Shown piece by piece: positions 8,700 through 17,846 of a stretch of DNA of 64,000 nucleotides. This DNA comes from an uncultured Aquimarina sp. (GTDB lineage: Bacteria; Bacteroidota; Bacteroidia; Flavobacteriales; Flavobacteriaceae). The stretch is taken from positions 1 through 64,000 of the forward strand of contig CANNFM010000005.1 of NCBI GenBank assembly GCA_947503835.1, read 5' to 3'. How positions within the stretch are numbered: position 1 is the stretch's first letter; each line of letters begins with the position of its first letter. The position numbers were made by a program, and so were the translations under genes. Under the pieces are notes generated by a model, which was not told the DNA's origin, ran no database searches, and saw nothing but the letters and a program-made list of their open reading frames with translations.

Positions 8700-9950
8700 A
8701 TGGACATACAAATTCAAAAGAAAAAAGGAATTCAAAAAAAGCACATTGGTTACATGGCTCTTGCCGCACTGTTGCTCGTAGCTGGATGGAAAATTGTATA
8801 CAGTCAATCGTCAGGATCTTTTAAAACCGAAATGGATAGGGTTTCTATTGGGGAAGTCGTTCATGGTAAATTTGATGATTACATAACGATAAACGGAAAT
8901 GTAGCACCAATTATGACCATATATATGGATGCCTATGTGGGGGGACGTGTACAAGAAAAGTTAATTGAAGAAGGTGCAGCGGTAAAAAAAGGGGACATAA
9001 TTTTAAAGCTGGAAAATCCAAACCTATATGAGCAAATCTTAGCAAGTGAAAGTAATTTGGCATTAAAGCAAAACGATTTACGATCAACAAAATTAACTTT
9101 TGATTCAAGAAGAATAGATGGACAAAAATCCTTAGCAACTTCAGCACATGAACTACAGCGTAATAAACGAAAGTTTGAGCAAAATGAAGAACTATATAAA
9201 GATGAGCTAATTTCTAAAGAAATCTACTTAACATCTAAAGAAGACTACGAATTGTCTAAAAAGCAATATGAAATTGTAAAACTTCAAACAGAACAAGATG
9301 CACAACTACGCAAAACATCACTCTCAGGTCTTGATACCGATTTAGAAAGAATGAAACAAGCACTATCCATGGTATATGAGCGAATAGATCAATTAAATGT
9401 TCGCGCTCCGGCCGATGGACAATTAGGGTTTTTAGATGCAGAAATAGGACAAAATATTGCTCAAGGAGAACGTATTGGGCAGATCAATGTGCTTACAAAC
9501 TACAAAATTGAAGCTAGCATAGATGAACATTATATAGATCGTGTTAAAAGAGATTTGACAGCAATATTAGATAGGAATGGAAAAAAATATGAATTACGAT
9601 TAAGAAAAGTATATCCAGAAGTAAGAAACGGAAATTTTAAGGTTGATCTTGTTTTTGTAAATGAAAAACCAGAAACAATACGTACTGGGCAAAGTTATAA
9701 CATAAAACTACAATTAGGAGAATCTTCAGACGCTATCCTCTTACCAAAAGGTAGCCACTTTCAAAGTACTGGTGGGCAGTGGGTTTTTGTAGTTAATCAT
9801 GACAACCAAGAAGCAGAAAAAAGAAACATTCGTATAGGTAAACAAAATTCCCAATATTATGAAGTTTTAGAAGGATTACAAGCTGGAGAAAAAGTGATTA
9901 CCTCCAACTATAATAGTTTCGAAAAAGCAGATAAAATAGTATTAAAATAA
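8700..9950 (+). CDS. Periplasmic adaptor (membrane fusion) protein, MacA/HlyD type
   Basis: This 416-residue protein has one N-terminal membrane segment (about 18-35). A lipoyl/barrel-sandwich half follows (GGRVQEKLIEEGAAVKKGD, about 85-105), then a long coiled-coil hairpin (about 115-235). The second barrel-sandwich half comes next (VRAPADGQLGFLDAEIGQNI) and a beta-barrel/membrane-proximal domain to the end (LQAGEKVITSNY). This is the standard layout of adaptors linking an inner membrane ABC transporter to a TolC channel. It is sandwiched between the TolC-like gene and the ATPase gene with 7- and 13-base gaps, so the four genes form one operon. Confidence 0.92.
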   Translation: MDIQIQKKKGIQKKHIGYMALAALLLVAGWKIVYSQSSGSFKTEMDRVSIGEVVHGKFDDYITINGNVAPIMTIYMDAYVGGRVQEKLIEEGAAVKKGDIILKLENPNLYEQILASESNLALKQNDLRSTKLTFDSRRIDGQKSLATSAHELQRNKRKFEQNEELYKDELISKEIYLTSKEDYELSKKQYEIVKLQTEQDAQLRKTSLSGLDTDLERMKQALSMVYERIDQLNVRAPADGQLGFLDAEIGQNIAQGERIGQINVLTNYKIEASIDEHYIDRVKRDLTAILDRNGKKYELRLRKVYPEVRNGNFKVDLVFVNEKPETIRTGQSYNIKLQLGESSDAILLPKGSHFQSTGGQWVFVVNHDNQEAEKRNIRIGKQNSQYYEVLEGLQAGEKVITSNYNSFEKADKIVLK

Positions 9951-9963
9951 AAACAATCTAGAA

Positions 9964-10686
9964 ATGATAAAAATTCAAAATCTTAAGAAAAGTTTTAGAA
10001 CTGAAGAGTTAGAAACATATGCATTAAATGGAGTGCAGTTTAATGTAGATGAAGGTGATTTCGTTGCTATTATGGGGCCTTCGGGATGTGGTAAGTCAAC
10101 CTTGTTAAATATTATAGGAATGTTGGACAACCCGAATGAAGGAAGTTACCTGTTTGCAGAGTACGAAGTCGCAGGATTAAGTGAACGACAAAGAACAGAA
10201 TTACGCAAAGGGGTTATAGGTTTTGTTTTTCAAAGCTTTAATCTCATAGATGAACTTACTGTTTTTGAAAACGTAGAATTACCATTAATTTACCTTAATT
10301 ACAACAAGAGCGAACGAAGAGAATTAGTACTAAAAGTACTAGAACGGATGGATATTGCTCATAGAGAAAAACATTTTCCTACTCAATTATCAGGAGGTCA
10401 ACAACAACGTGTGGCCATAGCACGAGCCGTAGTTACAAATCCAAAATTAATTTTAGCAGATGAGCCTACAGGTAATTTAGATTCTAAAAATGGTTTAGAA
10501 GTAATGAGTCTTTTAACAGAATTAAATCAAGAAGGGACTACAATTGTAATGGTAACTCACTCAGACCGAGATGCACAATATGCTCATAGAGTAATCAATT
10601 TGTTTGACGGACAAGTAGCTACCGAAGTCAATAATGTAAAAATTGATCTAAAAAGTAAAACCAAAGAAGAAGTAGCACAGTACTAA
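9964..10686 (+). CDS. ABC transporter ATP-binding protein, MacB/LolD type
   Basis: This 240-residue nucleotide-binding protein has Walker A (GPSGCGKST), Q-loop (FVFQSFNL), signature (LSGGQQQR), Walker B plus catalytic Glu ([12 protein letters not shown]) and H-loop (VTHSDRD). The insertion [16 protein letters not shown] is typical of the MacB/LolD/FtsE class, which drives extrusion across the periplasm rather than pore-type transport. It has no membrane domain, so it must pair with the separate permease encoded 22 bases downstream. It probably powers export of the NRPS product or relieves envelope stress. Substrate cannot be read from sequence. Confidence 0.94.
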   Translation: MIKIQNLKKSFRTEELETYALNGVQFNVDEGDFVAIMGPSGCGKSTLLNIIGMLDNPNEGSYLFAEYEVAGLSERQRTELRKGVIGFVFQSFNLIDELTVFENVELPLIYLNYNKSERRELVLKVLERMDIAHREKHFPTQLSGGQQQRVAIARAVVTNPKLILADEPTGNLDSKNGLEVMSLLTELNQEGTTIVMVTHSDRDAQYAHRVINLFDGQVATEVNNVKIDLKSKTKEEVAQY

Positions 10687-10708
10687 TCTCTTAATAAAAC
10701 ACAGTAAA

Positions 10709-13093
10709 ATGTTAAAAAACAATTTAAAAATCTTCCTGAGAAGTATTAAAAAACATAAAGGAATCTTTTTGATAAACCTAATTGGTCTTTCTACTGGATT
10801 AGCTTGTGTATTACTAATTACTCTTTGGGTTTTCGACGAATTACAATTTGATAAATTCCATGAAAATGATGATAGATTATACCAGGTATGGAATCAGTTT
10901 GAAGAATCCGAAGGTATTTCAGTTCGTTCGTGGACACCGGACCTGTTAGCCGAAACTATGGTCGATAAATTTCCAGAAGTTGAACAAGCAGTAGCTCAAA
11001 CATTACCAGAATGGTTTAGCAAAACTCCTTTGTTTGCTGATGGTAAGACTATAAAAACTCCAGGGATATTTGCAAGCGAAGATTATTTTGAAGTCTTTTC
11101 TTATGAGTTAGAACAAGGTAATAAAAGTCAGGTACTACAGGATGTCAATTCAATCGTAATTTCTAAATCTTTAGCAAATCGCCTTTTTGGTACTACTAAT
11201 AATGTGATCGGTAAAGTGATAGAATGTGACATTATGGGTATTAAAGATAAACATCAGATAACAGGAGTGTTCAATGATGTCCCGTCTAATTCTACGACAC
11301 AATTCGACTTTGTATTATCTTTTAAATCTTGGAAAAAGAAGTCGGTAGCAACCGGAAGAGAAATTAATTGGGTCAATAATGCACCCTCAACATTTATAGT
11401 TTTAAAAGACGGGACCGATGTAGATCAGTTTGCTGCTAAGATTAAAAACTTCTCTAAAATGCAAAGTAGTAATGTTGAAGCAGATTTAATTTTAACACAG
11501 TATTCATCAAACTATTTATACGGGAATTTTGAAAATGGCGTACAAACCAGTGGTCGTATGGACTATGTGTACTTATTTTCTATCATAGCATTTTTTATCC
11601 TACTAATTGCATGTATCAATTATATGAATCTCTCTACAGCCAATGCTTCTAGAAGACTTAAAGAAATAGGAACAAAAAAGGCATTAGGATCTCAACGAGA
11701 AAAATTGATCGCTCAATTTTTTGGAGAATCAGTATTTACTGCCTTGGTAGCCTTATTAGTTTCTATCTTTTTAGTGCTTATTATCATTCCAGAATTTAAT
11801 CAAATTACAGGAAAAGAATTGAGTCTAAACTTTGGAAACGGAATTATAGCAGTTATACTATTGGTAGTTGTCTTGACAGGATTAATCGCAGGAAGTTATC
11901 CGGCTTTATATCTATCACGCTTTAGTCCTACTGCCATATTAAGAGGGAGAATGAAAAATTCAGTAAGCGAATTATGGATTCGTAAAGGACTGGTTGTTTT
12001 TCAGTTTACATTATCAATTATCCTAATTGTAGTAGTATTTGTCGTTTCTCAACAAATAGATTTTATACAATCGAAGGATTTGGGGATGGATAAAGACAAT
12101 GTCGTTTATTTCTTAAAAGAGGGAGGATTGCAAGTTAATTCAGAATCGTTCTTAAATGAAATAAAGTCTGTACCAGGTGTTGTCAATGCAGCAACTACCA
12201 ATCAAAATATAATAGGTACAGAAATAAGTACTACTGGTGGTTTATTATGGTCTGGAAACGAAGACGATGCAAACAAGGTCTTTCATAATATCCAGGTTGG
12301 CGTAGATTTTATCGAAACAATGAGTATTCAAGTAAAAGAAGGGCGTTCTTTTTCTAAGGACTATTCAACAGATAATACTGCCATCGTATTCAATGAAATG
12401 GCAATAAAAACTATGGGGATTGACAATCCTATTGGGAAAACGGTACAGTATATAGGGAACTCTTATACAATTATAGGCGTGCTTAAAGATTTTCATTTTC
12501 AATCTCTTCAGGAAGAAGTAAAACCTATGTTCTTTAGGCTTAATGATAGCCCCAAGATTTCAGAAATTCTAGTAAGAATTGAAAAGGGCAGAGAACGTGA
12601 GGTGCTGGATAATCTAGAGCGTATTTATGAACGTTTTAACCCGGGTTACTTATTCGAATATACCTTTTTAGATAAAAATTTTCAAGCTCAATATATAGCA
12701 GAACAACGAGTAGGGGTTTTGTCCAAATATTTTGCCGGATTAGCAATAATAGTTTCTTGTTTAGGATTATTTGGATTGGCAACCTTTACCGCTGAAAGAA
12801 GAAGAAAAGAGATCAGTGTAAGAAAAGTGCTGGGTCAAAGTGCTAAGCAAATTGTCATTATGCTTTCTAGCGAGTTTGCAAAACTTGTTCTTGTAGCTAT
12901 TCTAATTGCACTACCTATTGCTTATATCTTAACGAATAATTGGCTCACAACTTTTGCGTATAGGATTCCTCTAAGTCTACTATATTTCTTAGGTGCCGGT
13001 TTGATAGCATTATTGGTAGCATTACTAACGGTAGGAGGGCAAGCAATTATTACTGCAAATAATAACCCGATTAAAGCCCTGAGAGAAGAATAA
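10709..13093 (+). CDS. ABC transporter permease with two FtsX/MacB modules
   Basis: At 794 residues this is the Bacteroidota long form of MacB-type permease. It has one N-terminal membrane helix (about 18-42), a large periplasmic MacB-PCD domain (about 45-285), then three membrane helices (about 290-400, with the conserved ASRRLKEIGTKKALG coupling region). A second such unit follows: one helix near 425-445, a periplasmic domain and three C-terminal helices. Its coupling segment (RRRKEISVRKVLGQS) mirrors the first. The duplication means one chain supplies what two MacB-type halves would. It closes the exporter operon; the next plus-strand ORF is about 190 bases away. Confidence 0.92.
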   Translation: MLKNNLKIFLRSIKKHKGIFLINLIGLSTGLACVLLITLWVFDELQFDKFHENDDRLYQVWNQFEESEGISVRSWTPDLLAETMVDKFPEVEQAVAQTLPEWFSKTPLFADGKTIKTPGIFASEDYFEVFSYELEQGNKSQVLQDVNSIVISKSLANRLFGTTNNVIGKVIECDIMGIKDKHQITGVFNDVPSNSTTQFDFVLSFKSWKKKSVATGREINWVNNAPSTFIVLKDGTDVDQFAAKIKNFSKMQSSNVEADLILTQYSSNYLYGNFENGVQTSGRMDYVYLFSIIAFFILLIACINYMNLSTANASRRLKEIGTKKALGSQREKLIAQFFGESVFTALVALLVSIFLVLIIIPEFNQITGKELSLNFGNGIIAVILLVVVLTGLIAGSYPALYLSRFSPTAILRGRMKNSVSELWIRKGLVVFQFTLSIILIVVVFVVSQQIDFIQSKDLGMDKDNVVYFLKEGGLQVNSESFLNEIKSVPGVVNAATTNQNIIGTEISTTGGLLWSGNEDDANKVFHNIQVGVDFIETMSIQVKEGRSFSKDYSTDNTAIVFNEMAIKTMGIDNPIGKTVQYIGNSYTIIGVLKDFHFQSLQEEVKPMFFRLNDSPKISEILVRIEKGREREVLDNLERIYERFNPGYLFEYTFLDKNFQAQYIAEQRVGVLSKYFAGLAIIVSCLGLFGLATFTAERRRKEISVRKVLGQSAKQIVIMLSSEFAKLVLVAILIALPIAYILTNNWLTTFAYRIPLSLLYFLGAGLIALLVALLTVGGQAIITANNNPIKALREE

Positions 13094-13286
13094 CTGCATT
13101 TTTTCTGATATGAACTGTCATAGGGTATTATATAAAGAGAGTATATAAACGATCAACATTTTTGAATAACCTTTCAATAACAGATCTATTAGGCTATTGA
13201 TGTATTTTATGTGCTTAATACTATAACTATTGAGATAAAAATCATTTAAATTTTTAATAATAATTAATCCATTAAAAACAAACAAC

Positions 13287-13439
13287 ATGAAAAATTCACA
13301 AAGTAAAAAACAAAAATTAGGCTTAGAAAAATTAAAAGTTACGACCCTGGGCAATCCAGAAACTATAAAAGGAGGAAAACATTTGCGGGCATGTACATTT
13401 GTTTGGTGTTGTGACGATAAAACAGTGGTTATAAAATAA
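13287..13439 (+). CDS. Small double-glycine leader peptide, candidate modified-peptide (RiPP) precursor
   Basis: This 50-residue ORF starts at an ATG preceded by an A-rich tract. Its first 30 residues look like a Bacteroidota lanthipeptide-type leader, with hydrophobic spacing LGLEKLKVTTL and an ending TIKGG. The putative core after the double Gly is 20 residues with three Cys (36, 41, 42) and two Thr (37, 46), enough for thioether or disulfide rings. No lanthionine synthase, radical-SAM enzyme or C39-peptidase transporter is visible nearby. Any maturation machinery must be elsewhere, or the peptide simply forms disulfides. A strong hairpin terminator at 13491-13556 closes its transcript, which supports a real gene. 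Confidence 0.6.
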   Translation: MKNSQSKKQKLGLEKLKVTTLGNPETIKGGKHLRACTFVWCCDDKTVVIK

Positions 13440-13490
13440 CCCTATGTTAAATCAATAGCTAACTACCCTCCTGTGTAATCCACAATTAGT

Positions 13491-13556
13491 AAAAAAAGCA
13501 AAAATAGATTACTCTTCTCATACCTAAGTAGTGGTAAGGGTAATCTTTGCTTTTTT
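13491..13556 (+). terminator. Intrinsic terminator after the double-glycine peptide gene
   Basis: An A-rich left arm (AAAAAAAGCA then AGATTAC, from 13491) pairs with GTAATCT then TTGCTTTTTT ending at 13556. An inner TACC/GGTA stem is visible in the loop. The run of six T gives a plus-strand intrinsic terminator. It separates the two small peptide genes into different transcripts. Confidence 0.7.
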
Positions 13557-13612
13557 AATTTCTACTAAACACATAATATCTTTCAAATAAGATACATCAA
13601 AAACACAACATC

Positions 13613-13759
13613 ATGAGAAAAGAAAATGTAAAAAACGTTTGTGCAATCAAGAAAGCAATTTGTGAAAAAAAGTTGAATCGAATGCATGGGACTCATGTTT
13701 TATCTGAGTCCCCAAATAATAAATGTCCATGTCATTCGAATAGTTGTACAAATAACTAG
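13613..13759 (+). CDS. Small Cys-rich peptide, candidate precursor or orphan peptide
   Basis: This 48-residue ORF begins with a basic N-terminus (MRKENVKNVCAIKKAI) and ends in a short tail rich in Cys, Ser and Asn (KCPCHSNSCTNN). There are five Cys in all, at 10, 17, 38, 40 and 45. No hydrophobic signal peptide or double-Gly cleavage site is visible. A clear ATG and a clean intergenic position just after a terminator, in the same direction as the neighbouring peptide gene, argue for a gene. Function is unknown. It could be a second peptide precursor or a small metal-binding protein, or a chance ORF. Confidence 0.4.
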   Translation: MRKENVKNVCAIKKAICEKKLNRMHGTHVLSESPNNKCPCHSNSCTNN

Positions 13760-13818
13760 TAGTGCACTAAGAAAATTTCTCTTTACTTCAGTATTAACTA
13801 TAATAAAACCTTTAAGAT

Positions 13819-14238
13819 ATGAATAGCAATTTAGAATTTTTGTCAAACCATGTTTTAGAAAAAAATGTTTCTGAAATATTGAAAATAGAGAAAGATTTAA
13901 TACATATACTAGGGGTAGAGTTTCCAGTGATGGTTAATGATAAAGGGAGTTTTGTAAAGATTAAAGGTATTAAATTAGACGAAGCTACATCTTCAAAGCT
14001 AACTTGCCACATGTGGAGTTTGAATTTTTTAAACTGGACACTTCAAAAATCGAACAATTATTTTGGGTTTTCGGATTTAAGAGAAAGAGTTGTAAAGCTA
14101 CTTGTTACTACAATGGGTAATCTTGAAAATAGCGATACCTTAGATGATGTTGTCTCTCTAACAACATATTTAGAAAAAGAGGAAAGGAATTTTATAAAAG
14201 ATGGTGTGATTAATGAATCTAAAGCAACGGCCAGCTAA
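13819..14238 (+). CDS. Hypothetical protein, 139 residues
   Basis: I do not recognise this family. It is a soluble, mostly helical protein with no signal peptide or membrane segment. It has a patch of hydrophobic and aromatic residues in the middle (CHMWSLNFLNWTL, about 65-77) and a charged C-terminal third (YLEKEERNFIKDG). It lies 59 bases after the Cys-rich small ORF and before the phosphopantetheinyl transferase, all on the same strand. It may belong to the biosynthetic cluster. Position between candidate precursor peptides and the transferase is the only clue to role. Confidence 0.6.
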   Translation: MNSNLEFLSNHVLEKNVSEILKIEKDLIHILGVEFPVMVNDKGSFVKIKGIKLDEATSSKLTCHMWSLNFLNWTLQKSNNYFGFSDLRERVVKLLVTTMGNLENSDTLDDVVSLTTYLEKEERNFIKDGVINESKATAS

Positions 14239-14506
14239 GATTTCTTCTTTGATAATAGGAGTCTTGTTTTAGTTTTCCTTCCTATTAAAAATACTCTGAT
14301 TTTATAGTAGCATATAATCCAGATTTCAGGTAAAATATTACAAAGCTAATGATAGCAATTATAAGGTGAGTATATACTTTAATACGCTATAATACCTAGA
14401 GTTAGAAATATTGATCAAAGATCAAATTCTAATTGATATATGATTATTTCCTTTAACAGAAATAAATCAAGAATTCTGCTTTCACAATGATTTTAAAACA
14501 GTATAA

Positions 14507-15214
14507 ATGATTATACAAGATACATATATAAAAGCAATACCTTTTTCGAGGATAGACGAATATCCTCAAATTAGGGTCCAGGATAAAGAATCTTATTTAT
14601 TCTATTACTCGTTTGATAAACAATTTAATAATGATCTTTGGCATCATTATTTAAACTTGTTACCCAATAATTTTCAAAAAGAAGTTTTGCGATTTCGAAG
14701 ATGGCAAGATAGATATAATTGTTTGTTGGGGAAATTAATGGTGTACATGGGTTATAAGATATTTTATAATTCTGAATTAGAGTTTGATAACTTCTTGAAA
14801 GACTCTTATGGCAAGCCATATATAGAAAATTGCGGGATGAATTTCAACATTTCTCACAGCGGAAATACTGTAGTATGTATATTTAGTAAACAGCCTATCG
14901 GAATCGATGTAGAAGAGGTTAAAGATATTGAATACACCTTATTTGAAAATGTGTTTTCTGACAAAGAAATGGAAGAAATTAGTAAAGCAGGTCTTTCGAA
15001 GTTTTATGAATACTGGACTAAAAAAGAAGCTATTATTAAAGCTATTGGTAAAGGAATGTCGATACCTCTTCTTGATATAAAAGTTGAAAATAATTATAGT
15101 GTATATGACCATGTTAAATGGAATATAAAAAGCCTAAGATTAAATGACATGCATTGTTCTATTGCGTTTAAATCTAAGACAACTCAAGTCAAATTAATAG
15201 AGGTAGAGTTTTAA
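14507..15214 (+). CDS. Sfp-type 4'-phosphopantetheinyl transferase
   Basis: This 235-residue enzyme moves the phosphopantetheine arm of coenzyme A onto carrier-domain Ser residues, converting apo synthetases to the active holo form. The Sfp family motifs are all present: NISHSG for CoA binding, GIDVEEVK with the metal-binding Asp134 and Glu136, and WTKKEAIIKAIGKG with Glu174 and the conserved Lys residues. Length suits the single-chain (pseudo-dimeric) Sfp class rather than the short AcpS class. Its natural targets here are Ser133 of the partial synthetase and Ser1590 of the terminal one. A terminator follows at 15307, marking the likely end of the cluster. Confidence 0.93.
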   Translation: MIIQDTYIKAIPFSRIDEYPQIRVQDKESYLFYYSFDKQFNNDLWHHYLNLLPNNFQKEVLRFRRWQDRYNCLLGKLMVYMGYKIFYNSELEFDNFLKDSYGKPYIENCGMNFNISHSGNTVVCIFSKQPIGIDVEEVKDIEYTLFENVFSDKEMEEISKAGLSKFYEYWTKKEAIIKAIGKGMSIPLLDIKVENNYSVYDHVKWNIKSLRLNDMHCSIAFKSKTTQVKLIEVEF

Positions 15215-15306
15215 CTATTATTTGCTGGTTCATGATTCTTGTATCGCGACTATACTATTACTTCTACTAAAATTAGTTTTGTTTTTTTATTATTTTCTGT
15301 GATAAG

Positions 15307-15337
15307 AGTCTGTACTGTAAAGTGCAGACTTTTTTTT
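15307..15337 (+). terminator. Intrinsic terminator after the phosphopantetheinyl transferase
   Basis: AGTCTGTACT (15307-15316) pairs with AGTGCAGACT (15321-15330) through a 10-bp stem with one G-U pair and a GTAA loop. A run of eight T (from 15330) follows. Confidence 0.8.
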
Positions 15338-15403
15338 GTAAAAAATAGATAGTGTTATTCTTTGCTGAGTTTCGCGAATGAATTTATTTACTACTTTTAA
15401 AGT

Positions 15404-16486
15404 ATGTCAAATTCATTGCTTTTTATACCAGATATTTCAGGGTTTACGCATTTTGTACAGAGTACAGAGGTTGAACATAGCCAACATGTAATTTCAGAGT
15501 TATTAGAGGTGCTTATAAATGCAAATACACAAGATCTTAAATTGGCCGAAGTAGAAGGTGATGCGTTATTTTTCTACAAAGAAAATGAGGTGCCATCCCA
15601 AGAAAAGCTTCTTGCTCAGATCGAAACCATGTTCACAGCATTTTATAGTCACCTTAAGCTTCTGGAAAAGAATCGTATCTGCCCATGTAATGCTTGTGCA
15701 ACTGCTCCCAACTTACAATTAAAGATTATTGCACATTGTGGTGAATTGCAGTTTATTACGGTTCAGGAAAAGCGTAAACCTTTTGGACAAACTGTTATTG
15801 AAGCTCATAGACTTCTAAAGAATTCTATTGAAAGTGATAATTATGCATTGTTAAGTGCAGAGTTGGCAAACACCATTGGTCTTCCTATTAATTATAAGAG
15901 CAAATTGTATTTTTTTAGTAATGGAAAGGATACTTATGATGGTAAAGAAATAGCATATTCATTTTCTAAAATAGATAATGATAAATTAAAACTTAATCCG
16001 TTTGCGACTCCTCAGGTTGTAGATTTCGAATATCCTGCAAGTATTATCTTAAATAAAGAGTTTGATATCTCGGCATTACGATTACTAGAATATATTACCA
16101 ATTATGCATATAGACATTATTGGGTTAAAGGAGTAGATAAATTTGAATATAATCCGGATGAGGTTACAAGATTAGGTACAGAACATGTTTGTGTTATTGA
16201 TGGAAAACGGTTAAATTTTATTACGGTAACAAAAAAAGCAAGCGAAGACGAAATTGTTTATGGAGAATACACTACAGATTTACCGATTGATGCTATATAT
16301 CAATTTTTTATTATAAAACCAGTATCTGAAAAAAAGTGCAGACTTACTGTAGAAATATATCCGAAAGCAAAATCATTACTAAAAAAAATGATGTTATCTC
16401 TATTTATAAAAAGGGCAATTAAAAAATCGATACAAACGTCAATACATAATCTTGAAATGTTTACAAGAGAAGTAGATGTTAATTAG
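15404..16486 (+). CDS. DUF2652-type protein (nucleotide-cyclase-like fold plus C-terminal SRPBCC-like half)
   Basis: This 360-residue protein has an N-terminal half resembling class III nucleotide cyclase folds (LLFIPDISGFTHFV, then EVEGDALFFYKEN, about 5-65). That pattern is characteristic of the Bacteroidota DUF2652 group. A cluster of Cys (CPCNAC, about 94-99) could bind metal or nucleotide. The C-terminal half (about 215-355) looks like a START/SRPBCC lipid-binding fold. No signal peptide is seen, so it is probably cytosolic. Function is not established; true cyclase activity should not be assumed. Its 3' end overlaps the 3' end of the convergent murF gene by 4 bases. Confidence 0.75.
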   Translation: MSNSLLFIPDISGFTHFVQSTEVEHSQHVISELLEVLINANTQDLKLAEVEGDALFFYKENEVPSQEKLLAQIETMFTAFYSHLKLLEKNRICPCNACATAPNLQLKIIAHCGELQFITVQEKRKPFGQTVIEAHRLLKNSIESDNYALLSAELANTIGLPINYKSKLYFFSNGKDTYDGKEIAYSFSKIDNDKLKLNPFATPQVVDFEYPASIILNKEFDISALRLLEYITNYAYRHYWVKGVDKFEYNPDEVTRLGTEHVCVIDGKRLNFITVTKKASEDEIVYGEYTTDLPIDAIYQFFIIKPVSEKKCRLTVEIYPKAKSLLKKMMLSLFIKRAIKKSIQTSIHNLEMFTREVDVN

Positions 16487-17763
16487 AGAAGGTCTAAAAT
16501 TCGTTCGAGTTTCATTCCACGGGATCCTTTAATGAGCATTGTTCCTTTTTTATTCTTTAAATTCCAGTTATCTACAAGATTGTCATAAGACTTATATTTT
16601 TGGACACGAGTGTCATTACAGTTGGTTGCAAAAAAGTTGCTACCAACTAAGTAAATTTCCTGAACTTGTGTATTGCAAATTCTATCTGCTATTTTTTGAT
16701 GCTCTATAGGGGCATCACTGCCCAATTCAAACATATCTCCTAAAAAAACAATTTTCGTATCATAATTAGACTGACTAAAATTATCTATAGCTGCATCCAT
16801 ACTTGTAGGGTTGGCATTATAGGCATCTAGAATAATAGTGTAATTCTCTTTTTTAATTAGTTGCGAACGATTATTAGTAGGGGTGTAGGACTCAATTGCA
16901 GTCTTTATTTTGTCGGGACTAATATCGAAATAACTTCCAAAAGCTATAGCTGCAGCTATATTAGTAAAGTTATATGCGCCAATAAGATTACTTTTTATGA
17001 CTTTATTTTGATAGGATACCGTAACATTAGGATTAGTATTTAATAATTCAATACAGACTTCACTAGTGCTCGATTGAGAAAAACTATAGGTAGCAATTCC
17101 CGAAGAAGCTTTCAGGAGTTTTTGATCTTCCTGATTAAGGATAACCAATTTGTTGTGTTTTTTTAGATGTCTATACAACTCGGTTTTTCCTTTTAATACT
17201 CCTTCAATACCACCAAAACCTTCAAGGTGAGCTTTTCCGATATTGGTAATATAACCGTAGTCTGGCTGAGTTATAGAACATAGTAAATCTATTTCACCCA
17301 AATGATTAGCGCCCATTTCTACAATACCGATTTGGGTTTCTTTTGTCATTGATAAAAGAGTGAGCGGGACTCCGATGTGATTGTTTAGATTGCCAACAGT
17401 GGCTTTAGTTGTGAAGTGGGTAGATAGAACACAATTAATTAATTCTTTGGTCGTAGTTTTACCGTTACTTCCTGTTAATGCTATTATCGGAATCGCAAGA
17501 TACTTTCTATGGTATGAAGCTAATTTTTGTAATGTTTTTAAGACATCATCAACCAATATATACTTATCAGACGTTTTAAATTCTGGTTCATCAATAATAG
17601 CATAAGAGGCTCCAAGTTCTAGGGCCTTTTTTGCGTACGTATTTCCGTTAAAATTCTCCCCTTTTAACGCAAAAAAAAGAGTGTTATTAATAGTTTTTCG
17701 GGTATCTGTACATATACCACCATTACTATGTAGAAATAATTGATGTAATTGATCGATAGTCAT
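16483..17763 (-). CDS. murF: UDP-N-acetylmuramoyl-tripeptide--D-alanyl-D-alanine ligase
   Basis: MurF completes the cytoplasmic peptidoglycan precursor by adding D-Ala-D-Ala to UDP-MurNAc-tripeptide with ATP. The 426-residue product shows the Mur ligase ATP-binding loop TGSNGKTTTKE, the central-domain motifs GTVGNLNNHIGVPLTLL-like and VEMGANHLGEI, and a C-terminal domain with LDAYNANPTSM and GDMFELG. The N-terminal UDP-binding domain contains TDTRKTINNTLFFALKG. It is a full-length housekeeping gene. It lies downstream of gldJ on the same strand, separated by a terminator hairpin, and converges with the DUF2652 gene. Confidence 0.96.
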   Translation of the reverse strand: MTIDQLHQLFLHSNGGICTDTRKTINNTLFFALKGENFNGNTYAKKALELGASYAIIDEPEFKTSDKYILVDDVLKTLQKLASYHRKYLAIPIIALTGSNGKTTTKELINCVLSTHFTTKATVGNLNNHIGVPLTLLSMTKETQIGIVEMGANHLGEIDLLCSITQPDYGYITNIGKAHLEGFGGIEGVLKGKTELYRHLKKHNKLVILNQEDQKLLKASSGIATYSFSQSSTSEVCIELLNTNPNVTVSYQNKVIKSNLIGAYNFTNIAAAIAFGSYFDISPDKIKTAIESYTPTNNRSQLIKKENYTIILDAYNANPTSMDAAIDNFSQSNYDTKIVFLGDMFELGSDAPIEHQKIADRICNTQVQEIYLVGSNFFATNCNDTRVQKYKSYDNLVDNWNLKNKKGTMLIKGSRGMKLERILDLL

Positions 17764-17775
17764 ATGTATTATATT

Positions 17776-17810
17776 AAAAAACCCTGACAGTGAATGTACA
17801 GGGCTTTTTT
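17776..17810 (-). terminator. Hairpin terminator between gldJ and murF (bidirectional form)
   Basis: AAAAACCCTG pairs with CAGGGCTTTTTT around an acagtgaatgta-type loop. Arms carry A-runs and T-runs on both sides, so it can end transcription on either strand. By position it serves gldJ on the minus strand. Confidence 0.65.
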
Positions 17811-17846
17811 ATTTATAACGAACTTAATTTAATATACTTTTCTATT

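Noticed and set aside
13118..13354. Minus-strand ORF before the leader peptide
   Set aside because: It overlaps the start of the double-glycine peptide and has AT-driven composition with no family pattern.
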